Shown: piece by piece, positions 5,655-11,798 of the stretch
Numbering within the stretch: the first letter of the stretch is position 1
Layout: each line of letters begins with the position of its first letter
Origin: Patescibacteria group bacterium
GTDB taxonomy: Bacteria; Patescibacteriota; Kazan-3B-28; UBA10110
DNA length: 19,037 nucleotides
Assembly (NCBI GenBank): GCA_003524745.1
Contig: DQGN01000015.1
Coordinates: forward strand, 8,199 to 27,235
Reading direction: 5' to 3'
Notes under the pieces: model-generated
Told to the model about the DNA's origin: nothing
Databases searched by the model: none
Seen by the model: the letters and a program-made list of their open reading frames with translations, nothing else
Made by a program: the position numbers and the translations under genes

Positions 5655-6566
5655 ATGGAATCCCGAGAACTACTGTCTGAGTCAGGACTGATTCTTGCCG
5701 CAGATGTTTCGGATTTGGCAAGTTTAAATCGACTGGTGTCTACCTGTGCTCCTTTTACAGAAGTCGTAGCCGTAAAAATCGGTTTTTCGCTTGGTCTTAG
5801 GTTTAGCTTAAAGGAAGTAGTTCACAGCATAAAAGCGGTCAAGAATTATCCCGTTATCTATGATCATCAGAAAGCCGGAACAGACATTCCAGCCATGGGT
5901 AAAGTTCTGGCCAGTCTTTGTCAGGAAGCGGGATTGGAGAGTTTCATTATTTTCCCGCAAGCTGGCCCTAAGACTTTAGAATCGTTCGTGGTTGCAGCCA
6001 AAGAAGCAAACTTAATCCCAATAGTCGGGCTCGTAATGACACATCAGAGCTATCTAGAATCAGAGGGGGGGTTCATCGTGGACAAAGCCCCAGATATGAT
6101 TCTTGATCTTAGCCTTAAACTTGGCGTTCGTAACTTCGTATTGCCTGGCACTAAGACAGATATTATTCGTAGATATGCATTAAAGATATTTTCGATGATT
6201 GGACAGGCCAGCATTCTTATGCCTGGAATCGGCTCACAAGGGGGAGATATCGCGAGCGTCTTTCAAGCAGCACATCAACATCACGCATTCGCAATTGTCG
6301 GATCTGCAATTTATAATTCACCTTCTCCACAGCCGGTCTTTCACAACGATACGGATACGTCCGTCGCCTCTGGTCGTGAGCACCTTGCGAAAACTTCCGT
6401 CGTTGATCTTCACGCCGTAAGCATGTTCGGTATAGGGAACTCGTTGGATGACCGTCCGGCCTTTGGTCTGCTCTTTGTCGGAAATGACAATGAGCTTCGG
6501 GTAAAGGTACTGGTAAACAGGTTCGTAGAAACCGGTCGGTCGTCCGTGGTGGGAAGCGACAAATAG
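5655..6566 (+). CDS. pyrF: Orotidine 5'-phosphate decarboxylase-like, aberrant C-terminus
   Basis: OMP decarboxylase makes UMP in de novo pyrimidine synthesis. Residues 10-226 follow the family: 'LILAADVSDLASL' (12-24), 'VKIGFSLGL' with Lys41, the active-site block DHQKAGTDIP (70-79; D70, K73, D77, the longer-spaced D..K...D form), 'VGLVMTH' and 'MPGIGSQGGD' (189-198). AGAGGA seven bases before ATG 5655 supports the start. Two oddities are seen. The motif normally reading VGRxI, whose Arg binds the phosphate, reads VGSAIY (215-220). And from about residue 227 the frame runs for 77 codons antisense to the neighbouring metallo-hydrolase gene, so the natural short C-terminal helix is missing. 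The genuine family match ends near 6330. It may be a broken or repurposed copy. No other pyrimidine genes are near. Confidence 0.75.
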   Translation: MESRELLSESGLILAADVSDLASLNRLVSTCAPFTEVVAVKIGFSLGLRFSLKEVVHSIKAVKNYPVIYDHQKAGTDIPAMGKVLASLCQEAGLESFIIFPQAGPKTLESFVVAAKEANLIPIVGLVMTHQSYLESEGGFIVDKAPDMILDLSLKLGVRNFVLPGTKTDIIRRYALKIFSMIGQASILMPGIGSQGGDIASVFQAAHQHHAFAIVGSAIYNSPSPQPVFHNDTDTSVASGREHLAKTSVVDLHAVSMFGIGNSLDDRPAFGLLFVGNDNELRVKVLVNRFVETGRSSVVGSDK

Positions 6567-7127
6567 ATTTGTCTCTCGGAGCATATATTGGAAAGCTTTG
6601 TTCTCTAAGTGAAGCCTCCAACCTCTGGCGGTGAGATCGCCGGGGAAGCAAACAGTAAAGCGGTCTTCGGTAAGGAACGTTACAAGTGAAAGATCGTTTG
6701 CGTCTCTTACGGAACCGATAGGGAGATAGAATTGTCGGAGCTGCATCGTTTGGAAGTTTTTTGAAACCTCAATCGGCTGAAGCTCGGCGGAAGTTTTCTT
6801 TTTCGCAAGGTAGGCTTCCTGGGCTTTACTCAAAGTCACTTTCAATTCTGAAATATTCCGGAGCGTTAATTGCGGATGTTGCCAGACATTCACCGGCTTC
6901 AATTTCTCAATCACGCCTGGCAAATCCGCAAGATGATCCTGATCGGGATGGGTCATGATTAAATGATGCAATCTTCGGCGAGAACCAAATCCCTGTTTTG
7001 CTAAACCCTCGGATGGTTTCCATCCGGTCGTGGAGTTATATCCGCAATCCACTAACACAGCCTCATTTTTCTGACTCAGAATGAGGCAGCAATCGCCGTG
7101 TTTGACATCATAAAATCGCAAGTCCAT
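6318..7127 (-). CDS. ComEC/Rec2-like metallo-beta-lactamase fold hydrolase
   Basis: The protein starts 'MDLRFYDVKHGDCCLIL', the usual opening of the stand-alone MBL domain related to ComEC. The metal-binding block 'MTHPDQDH' (58-65) supplies H60, D62, D64 and H65. 'VCFPGDLTA' (159-167) gives the bridging Asp164, and 'VASHHGR' (190-196) the later His; NDLSLVT (144-150) is also typical. There is no signal peptide and no membrane part, so it is a cytoplasmic enzyme, perhaps a nuclease or phosphodiesterase. It ends with a 'GVKINDGSFRKVLTTRGDGRIRIVV' strand segment common in this family, so it seems complete. It converges on the pyrF-like gene and overlaps its reading frame by about 250 bp. No SD is visible before ATG 7127. 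Confidence 0.8.
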   Translation of the reverse strand: MDLRFYDVKHGDCCLILSQKNEAVLVDCGYNSTTGWKPSEGLAKQGFGSRRRLHHLIMTHPDQDHLADLPGVIEKLKPVNVWQHPQLTLRNISELKVTLSKAQEAYLAKKKTSAELQPIEVSKNFQTMQLRQFYLPIGSVRDANDLSLVTFLTEDRFTVCFPGDLTARGWRLHLENKAFQYMLRETNLFVASHHGRPTGFYEPVYQYLYPKLIVISDKEQTKGRTVIQRVPYTEHAYGVKINDGSFRKVLTTRGDGRIRIVVKDRLWRR

Positions 7128-7212
7128 GTTCTTGTTTTGTTACGCCAATCTTGGCGGCTCATTCCATTCCTTCGCGGGAACTGCTCTGGGACTGGGTTTC
7201 GCCGTATTGTAC

Positions 7213-7253
7213 CCTCGCTTCGCGAGGGGTTTGTACTGATTGGCTGGGGCGGC
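7213..7253. repeat. 41-bp repeat, copy B (tRNA-Gln 3' end and downstream hairpin)
   Basis: Second copy of the segment at 174-214: hairpin CCTCGCTTCGCGAGG (7213-7227), 8 bases, then CTGATTGGCTGGGGCGGC (7236-7253). Bases 7241-7253 belong to the tRNA-Gln gene. It may be one end of an inserted region. Confidence 0.85.
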
Positions 7254-7314
7254 AGGGATCGAACCTGCGATCACGGCGCCAAAGGCCGTTGCCTTACCGC
7301 TTGGCCACGCCCCA
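7241..7314 (-). tRNA. tRNA-Gln (anticodon UUG)
   Basis: Read on the minus strand the gene starts TGGGGCG (7-bp acceptor arm, pairing with CGCCCCA). It has a D-arm GCC...GGC with AGCGGTAA, an anticodon stem ACGGC/GCCGT around the loop CTTTGGC (anticodon TTG), a short variable arm, and a perfect T-arm GCAGG-TTCGATC-CCTGC. It ends with discriminator G and an encoded CCA (7243-7241). The 5' T and the acceptor resemble glutamine tRNAs of other bacteria. Confidence 0.95.
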
Positions 7315-7336
7315 ACGAAAAATCACTATGTGGCTT

Positions 7337-7366
7337 AATATAACAACAATTTCCAATGTACACCAA
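7337..7366 (-). promoter_or_regulatory. Possible promoter of tRNA-Gln
   Basis: On the minus strand TATATT (7342-7337) is a 5-of-6 match to a -10 box, with TTGGTG (7366-7361) 18 bp upstream as a weak -35. The position, about 22 bp before the tRNA, is suitable. Confidence 0.45.
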
Positions 7367-7430
7367 TTTCCAATAATCGGATGGGCCACGCCTCAAATCT
7401 TATGCGGACAGATTCTAACGGTTTACAATA

Positions 7431-8546
7431 TTAGATAAACTTAAGAGTAGTAACGATCTGCTCTAACTCAGGTTTGTTTAGAGTATGATACACAATAATT
7501 TTTTGACCGACATTATTGTAAATCAAGTAAACCTTATAAATTATGCCTTCAGACAAAGCCCAACCACTACCCCTTTGTTGGATTCTAAGTCCACCGGTTA
7601 CATTAAAAGCGTACGCCGTTCTACCGACTAATGTAGTTGCTGCTAACGAACTGGCAGTATAACCACGACTATCATTAAATTGCCAAAATGCATTGGCCCA
7701 CTCAGCTAAGCTGTAGTTAGAAAATTCATCGTTATTACCAATAGTATCATCATAAACACGCAATACTGAGGCAAAATCACCCGTAGCAGTATTTTTATAT
7801 ATCTGAATCTCATTACTTGTAGCTGGCATGTCGAGCATTCCTGTGCTATGCGCTTCGTATGGCTGCGGATAAGAAATTGATATACCAATATAAGAATTTG
7901 TAAGCGTTTGCAAAACACCCGTGGATCCACCAATCACGATATCCCAGAAAATTGTCCCCCCGCTACGACCACCTAAGTTATTATTAGGCCCGCCGGCGCC
8001 GGGACCTGGGAGGTCACCCAACCAAGCATCGTATTCTTGCACTACTCCTACAGCATAGCGGTAGTTGCCATTGGTAATATCAGGCCTTACTTTGAGTTCC
8101 CAATTAAAATCAAGGAATTTACCTGGGAACACAGCCATTCCATTAGTAAAAGTGGCAAATCTATTGTTATTTTCTCCAAAAGCCCCGGGATAGGAAAAAT
8201 CAAAAATGTTAGCATAAACAACATCGTTAGTCGCCCCTACTCTTAATTCGTGAGCACCCACATACGGATATGGTTCATCGGCTAACTGCCCAGCATTATA
8301 AAAGACATCTGTTTTAGAGGTGTTTTGTATTTTCAATGAAAAACGCAGTATGTCCCCCGGATTGGCATAAATGACCGTGGAGCCGTTAGAGGCGACACCC
8401 GGGCTTTGATAAGCCCATTTGGCTGAAGAGGTATTCCCGCGCGACTCAAAAGCATTCGCGTTCGTAGGCAATGACCCAAATACCAAACCTACCGCCGATA
8501 TGCCTATTACTACCTTTAAGACCTGGTTGTGGATATTTGTAAACAT
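7431..8546 (-). CDS. Secreted protein with Ig-like and C-terminal alpha/beta domain
   Basis: The start at 8546 is chosen because AAAGGA stands 6 nt before it, instead of 8570. Residues about 5-33 form a signal peptide: a hydrophobic stretch 'VLKVVIGISAVGLVFGSLP' and a cleavage-like NANA. The next part (about 55-210) is beta-rich, with 'YANPGDILRFSLKIQNTSK' typical of a DUF11/Ig-like fold and a Gly/Asn-rich linker GPGAGGPNNNLGGRSGG. The C-terminal part (about 215-371), from 'SYIGISISYPQPY' to YHTLNKPELEQIVTTLKFI, resembles the PsbP-like tail domain often found in Patescibacteria lipoproteins. It is probably exported to the cell surface. It is divergent from the sdpR-like gene. Exact function unknown. 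Confidence 0.75.
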   Translation of the reverse strand: MFTNIHNQVLKVVIGISAVGLVFGSLPTNANAFESRGNTSSAKWAYQSPGVASNGSTVIYANPGDILRFSLKIQNTSKTDVFYNAGQLADEPYPYVGAHELRVGATNDVVYANIFDFSYPGAFGENNNRFATFTNGMAVFPGKFLDFNWELKVRPDITNGNYRYAVGVVQEYDAWLGDLPGPGAGGPNNNLGGRSGGTIFWDIVIGGSTGVLQTLTNSYIGISISYPQPYEAHSTGMLDMPATSNEIQIYKNTATGDFASVLRVYDDTIGNNDEFSNYSLAEWANAFWQFNDSRGYTASSLAATTLVGRTAYAFNVTGGLRIQQRGSGWALSEGIIYKVYLIYNNVGQKIIVYHTLNKPELEQIVTTLKFI

Positions 8547-8583
8547 ATTATTCCTTTCAAGCTGAACCAATAAAATAACTGCG

Positions 8584-8597
8584 GACTATCTATAGTC
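8584..8597. promoter_or_regulatory. Small palindrome upstream of the secreted-protein gene
   Basis: GACTAT (8584-8589) and ATAGTC (8592-8597) form a perfect inverted repeat with a 2-bp centre, about 40 bp upstream of the start at 8546. It may be an operator; no regulator can be named. Confidence 0.3.
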
Positions 8598-8636
8598 TAC
8601 ATCAAGAAATCCCCTATCGGCAATTTTTTAGGAGAA

Positions 8637-8665
8637 TTGACAACATCTCATAGATTTAGTATCAT
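8637..8665 (+). promoter_or_regulatory. Promoter of the sdpR-sdpI pair
   Basis: TTGACA (8637-8642, perfect) and TATCAT (8660-8665, 5 of 6) are separated by 17 bp. Transcription would begin near 8672. Confidence 0.85.
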
Positions 8666-8691
8666 TTAGATAGTTGTCTAAATATCTAAAT
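8664..8691. promoter_or_regulatory. Inverted-repeat operator of the SdpR-like repressor
   Basis: ATTTAGATA (8664-8672) and TATCTAAAT (8683-8691) are perfect arms; a nested pair TTTAGA/TCTAAA (8665-8670, 8677-8682) is also present. The site overlaps the -10 box and the transcription start, as expected for autorepression by an ArsR-family protein. Confidence 0.75.
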
Positions 8692-8700
8692 ATTCTACCT

Positions 8701-8982
8701 ATGCAAGCACTCTCATTAGCCCTCCATGCTATTAGCGATCATTCCCGCCGACGCATCTTACGGATGCTGCAAAAACAAGATATGACGGCCGGCCAAATTG
8801 CCTCTCGCTTCCCTACTCTCACTAAGCCCTCTTTATCCCACCATTTTGCCGTTTTGAAGCAGGCTAACCTAGCAACTTCCGAGCGGAGGGGACAAAAAAT
8901 CATTTATTCCCTGAATACGACCGTATTTTACGAAGTATTGAATAATATTATGGAGTTGTTTGGCAAAGAATCGATGTATTAA
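8701..8982 (+). CDS. sdpR: SdpR-type ArsR-family autorepressor
   Basis: The 93-aa protein is a winged helix-turn-helix regulator. 'ALHAISDHSRRRILRMLQ' (8-25), 'MTAGQIASRF' (28-37), the recognition helix 'TKPSLSHHFAVLKQANLATSE' (42-62) and the wing 'RRGQKIIYSLNTTVF' (63-77) match the SdpR branch of the ArsR family, which pairs with SdpI immunity proteins. It has no metal-binding Cys motif. ATG 8701 is chosen because the family starts at MQAL and because the upstream TTG (8674) lies inside the operator; no SD is seen, so the message may be nearly leaderless (leader about 29 nt). It is followed by sdpI and presumably represses the pair. Confidence 0.85.
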   Translation: MQALSLALHAISDHSRRRILRMLQKQDMTAGQIASRFPTLTKPSLSHHFAVLKQANLATSERRGQKIIYSLNTTVFYEVLNNIMELFGKESMY

Positions 8983-9042
8983 ATTAATGTAACCCCTCGA
9001 CTCACTTCCAGAAAGTAAGCTCGCTCGGGGAATAAAATGGTT

Positions 9043-9067
9043 AGTTCCCGAGTGATATCGGGGGACT
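9043..9067 (+). promoter_or_regulatory. Hairpin in the leader between sdpR and the small ORF
   Basis: AGTTCCCGA (9043-9051) pairs with TCGGGGGACT (9058-9067) with one bulge. It precedes the AAAGGA at 9077-9082. A second, looser stem CCCC...GGGG spans about 8993-9030. The pair may modulate readthrough into sdpI; no T tract follows, so this is not a standard terminator. Confidence 0.35.
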
Positions 9068-9087
9068 ACCAAAAAGAAAGGAATTAT

Positions 9088-9159
9088 ATGGCAACAGAAA
9101 AAATTAAATTCAATGCTAGCCCCGTTAGAAGTTTTATGCGTCTATATATTTTGATATAA
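9088..9159 (+). CDS. Small ORF, 23 aa, with strong ribosome binding site
   Basis: ATG 9088 is preceded by AAAGGA at good spacing, the best SD in this part of the window. The peptide is MATEKIKFNASPVRSFMRLY plus three residues, and ends 20 bp before the sdpI start, which itself has no SD. It could be a leader peptide that couples translation to sdpI, or the surviving start of a lost gene. Its C-terminal half lies in one arm of a 12-bp inverted repeat whose other arm is in sdpI. Confidence 0.4.
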   Translation: MATEKIKFNASPVRSFMRLYILI

Positions 9160-9179
9160 AAAATAATCTATAAAGTATT

Positions 9180-9857
9180 ATGAAAACGAATAAGAACAAT
9201 CTCTTTACTTCTAACGGGGTAAAAAATGAGTGGTTTTCTTGGCTGACCGTGATAATAGCAGCCATTGTCGGCTGGTGGGCTTATCCTAACTTACCAGAAA
9301 GAGTTCCCTCACATTGGGGCGTAACTGGCCAGGTCGACGGATGGACGACGCCTTTAGGGCACGCCTTGGGCGTTCCCGCGATGATGTTGGGAATGTATCT
9401 CTTGTTTTTGCTTATCCCTGTTTTTGAACCTCGGCGCAAGCATTTTCAGGAGTCGCTGGGGTTTTATCAGATCATCCGCACTATTATGATGGCTTTTTTG
9501 TTGTTTCTCTTTTTAGTAACCAGTTGGATCGGAGTTACCGGCCAAACTTGGAGAATTGATTTTATTGTCCCAATTGCTGTTGGTATTATGTTTATTTTAA
9601 TCGGAAATTATCTGCACCAAGTTAAATCTAACTTTTTTATGGGCATCCGCACGCCTTGGGCCCTATCCTCGGAGTCCAATTGGAAAAAGACCCACCATTT
9701 GGGCGGTTATATGTTTGTCATCGGGGGGCTGCTATTCTTCACAACGCCCCTTTGGCCTACCCCCTGGAATTTTTATATCCCTATGGCAGGGATTTTATTG
9801 GCCGGATTGGTGCCCACCATTTATTCCTACTACTTATTTGCGCGAAAAATTAAATAG
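9180..9857 (+). CDS. sdpI: SdpI-family integral membrane protein
   Basis: The 225-aa protein has six or so membrane helices. The N-terminal DUF1648 part (about 18-70) carries 'YPNLPERVPSHWGVTGQVDGW', the family signature. The SdpI part (about 95-225) contains 'VKSNFFMGIRTPWALSSESNWKKTHHLGG', also diagnostic. In Bacillus SdpI gives immunity to the SdpC toxin and signals through SdpR; here no sdpC-like gene is visible, so the role is inferred as immunity or envelope stress. Length fits the family. It is downstream of the sdpR-like gene, and a strong terminator follows. Confidence 0.9.
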   Translation: MKTNKNNLFTSNGVKNEWFSWLTVIIAAIVGWWAYPNLPERVPSHWGVTGQVDGWTTPLGHALGVPAMMLGMYLLFLLIPVFEPRRKHFQESLGFYQIIRTIMMAFLLFLFLVTSWIGVTGQTWRIDFIVPIAVGIMFILIGNYLHQVKSNFFMGIRTPWALSSESNWKKTHHLGGYMFVIGGLLFFTTPLWPTPWNFYIPMAGILLAGLVPTIYSYYLFARKIK

Positions 9858-9902
9858 GTTATAATCTAAGCGAATAGCCATTTCGTACCTCCTTAAGTGG
9901 TT

Positions 9903-9952
9903 GCCCTGCTCAAGATTTACCTAACTGTTGCCCTGAGCAGGGCTCTTTTTTT
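9903..9952 (+). terminator. Rho-independent terminator after sdpI
   Basis: GCCCTGCTCA (9903-9912) and TGAGCAGGGC (9934-9943) form a perfect 10-bp stem with a 21-nt loop, followed by TCTTTTTTT (9944-9952). Confidence 0.9.
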
Positions 9953-10007
9953 ATTGTTCTGTCTTTCAGCAGAAATTCCCGTTTTGACATTAAGAGTAGA
10001 AGCAACA

Positions 10008-10114
10008 TATACTGAAGTTGGTTGTGATTTTATCTCCATTGTGGGAGATTGGATCGGTTGACGATCTGATCGCAGACAAACCACACCCCCCGCCATCCTT
10101 CGGCAGGGTTTTCT
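10008..10114 (+). other. Possible small structured transcript or terminator
   Basis: After the sdpI terminator, this stretch has several short complementary pieces (TCTCC with GGGAGA near 10041-10055, GATC pairs near 10055-10080). It ends in a GC-rich imperfect stem at 10089-10108 followed by TTTTCTT. No reading frame with a start and SD is seen. It may be an independent RNA or only a second terminator; evidence is thin. Confidence 0.25.
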
Positions 10115-10130
10115 TATGAAGAATAGAGTG

Positions 10131-10430
10131 CATCGTCATGCTGAACTTGTTTCAGCATCTCTTGCACCAACATTGCTTAAATAAATTGAGGATATCAGCG
10201 GTGGAGATCCTGAAATAAATTCAGGATGACACAAAAGGGCCTGGATTCCGGCTCGGAACGTCAGACGTTCCTCGGAGGCGGGAATGACAAAAAACCCCTC
10301 GATTATACTTGGGAAATATACTCCCACCTCCCCCTTGCCCCCCTGCCTACTGGCAGGCAGACTCGATTTCACTCGGGGAATAAATAATAACCACGAAGGC
10401 CTGGATCCCGGATCAAGTCCGGGATGACGG
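10131..10430. repeat. Cluster of four REP-like palindromes
   Basis: Four palindromes with different cores share the frame (T)GGATyC...GGrATGAC. They are ATGCTGAA/TTCAGCAT at 10138-10158 (opposite orientation), ATCCTGAA/TTCAGGAT at 10207-10227, a longer one with the core GGAACGTC/GACGTTCC at 10243-10288, and ATCCCGGA/TCCGGGAT at 10405-10425. A CTGCC...GGCAG palindrome lies near 10346-10363 inside a segment that begins AACCCCTCGA and ends CTCGGGGAATAAA, ends shared with 8991-9034. The 555-bp gap between sdpI and cysS is filled by these repeats and the two terminator-like elements. Confidence 0.8.
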
Positions 10431-11798
10431 GTACTTGGGTTTGAGGATGTAACCGGAGTCGGTATCTAAAACTTGGTAGCCCTTGGTCTCGATTTCCTGA
10501 CGGAGTTCGTCCGACTTGGCCCAATCCTTTGCTCGGCGGGCTTTTTCGCGTTGATTAGCTAAATTAATTACATCTCGCGGGATAACCGGTGGCCGATAAT
10601 TCTTGAGATTTAACCCCAACACCCGATCGAAGTCCAAAATAGTGGCTTGTTTGTCAGCTAAACTATTATCCGATTTAACCAAAGCCCACATAGTCGCCAG
10701 CGCCTCTGGCACATTAAGATCATCGCTGACGCCCAAGAGAAAAGCTTTGCGCACCGGCATAATGATGCGACCACCACGAGTTTTAACGGCAAACAAATCG
10801 CGTAACTTGTTGAGTGAATTTTGCGCCCCCTGCAAAGCCTCCTCTGAAAAATTCAATTTACTGCGATAATGACTACTGACCGCAAGATAACGATAAACTA
10901 AGGGATCGTAGCCCAGCCCGGCTAAATCATCCAGAGTCACAAAATTGCCCTTACTTTTAGACATTTTGTCATCTTTACTCAACAAAAATGCGCTATGCAG
11001 CCAATAATTAGCCAGGGGCTTATCGTAAGCGGCTTCGCTCTGGGCAATTTCGTTGTTGTGATGCGTCCCGATATGATCCTCGCCTCCGGTATGGATATCA
11101 AAAGGTTGACCCAGCTCCTTAGCGGAAATCGCCGAACACTCTAAATGCCAACCGGGATAGCCCACCCCCCATGGACTTGGCCATTCTTGTTGGCGCTGTT
11201 CATCCACCAACGAGAACTTCCAAAGAGCAAAGTCGTGGGGATTTTTTTTGGCACAATTATGCTCTACTCGCGCTTGCCCCTCGTTAGGAGCTTTTAATGC
11301 CCCGTAATTCTGTAATTTATCAGTATCAAAATAAATTCCATCGGCTGTTTGGTAAGTATAGCCTTTTTCCTCTAATTGTTGGATTAATTTAATTTGCGGT
11401 TGGATATACCGGCTCGCCCACGCATATTTGGCAGGTGATTCGATATTGAGCTGTTTAAGATCATTCTGAAAAGATTTGGCATAAAATTGCGTAATTTCCT
11501 TAACCGTTTTATGTTCTCTTTTCGCGGCCACTTCAACCTTGTCTTCACCCTCATCTTCATCAGAGGTTAAGTGCCCTACATCTGTAATATTCATGACATG
11601 TTTAACGCGATAGCCTGCATACTCCAGCGTCCGTTTTAAAATATCTTCAAAAATATAGGTACGCAAATTGCCAATATGCGCATACTGATAAACAGTCGGA
11701 CCGCAGGTATATAAGGAAGCTAATCCGCGCCGGAGGGGCCGAAAGATTTCCTTGGTTTTAGTCAGCGAATTGTATAATCTAATTTCTGTTTCGAGCAT
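10413..11798 (-). CDS. cysS: Cysteinyl-tRNA synthetase
   Basis: Class I synthetase that charges tRNA-Cys in the cytoplasm. Visible motifs: 'LYTCGPTVYQYAHIGN' (29-44) with zinc ligand C32 and the HIGH-type HIGN; 'GYPGWHLECSAIS' (213-225) with C221; 'HTGGEDHIGTHHNNEIAQSE' (236-255) with H246 and E250 completing the zinc site; and KMSKSKG (278-284). The 461-aa length is normal. ATG 11798 is chosen over a GTG at 11819 because family members start just before 'RLYNSLT'. It overlaps the end of the EamA gene by 20 bp, the last gene of the operon. The final residues KYPSSRT and the stop codon are encoded by a REP-like palindrome (10405-10425) with the stop in its loop, so the original C-terminus has been altered; this is outside the catalytic part. 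Confidence 0.97.
   Translation of the reverse strand: MLETEIRLYNSLTKTKEIFRPLRRGLASLYTCGPTVYQYAHIGNLRTYIFEDILKRTLEYAGYRVKHVMNITDVGHLTSDEDEGEDKVEVAAKREHKTVKEITQFYAKSFQNDLKQLNIESPAKYAWASRYIQPQIKLIQQLEEKGYTYQTADGIYFDTDKLQNYGALKAPNEGQARVEHNCAKKNPHDFALWKFSLVDEQRQQEWPSPWGVGYPGWHLECSAISAKELGQPFDIHTGGEDHIGTHHNNEIAQSEAAYDKPLANYWLHSAFLLSKDDKMSKSKGNFVTLDDLAGLGYDPLVYRYLAVSSHYRSKLNFSEEALQGAQNSLNKLRDLFAVKTRGGRIIMPVRKAFLLGVSDDLNVPEALATMWALVKSDNSLADKQATILDFDRVLGLNLKNYRPPVIPRDVINLANQREKARRAKDWAKSDELRQEIETKGYQVLDTDSGYILKPKYPSSRT

Noticed and set aside
6217..6651. Minus-strand frame of 144 codons overlapping the pyrF/MBL junction
   Set aside because: Arg-rich shadow frame of the metallo-hydrolase gene, without motifs.
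7098..7438. Plus-strand frames across the tRNA-Gln gene
   Set aside because: Their translations are typical of a tRNA read as protein; the tRNA is certain.
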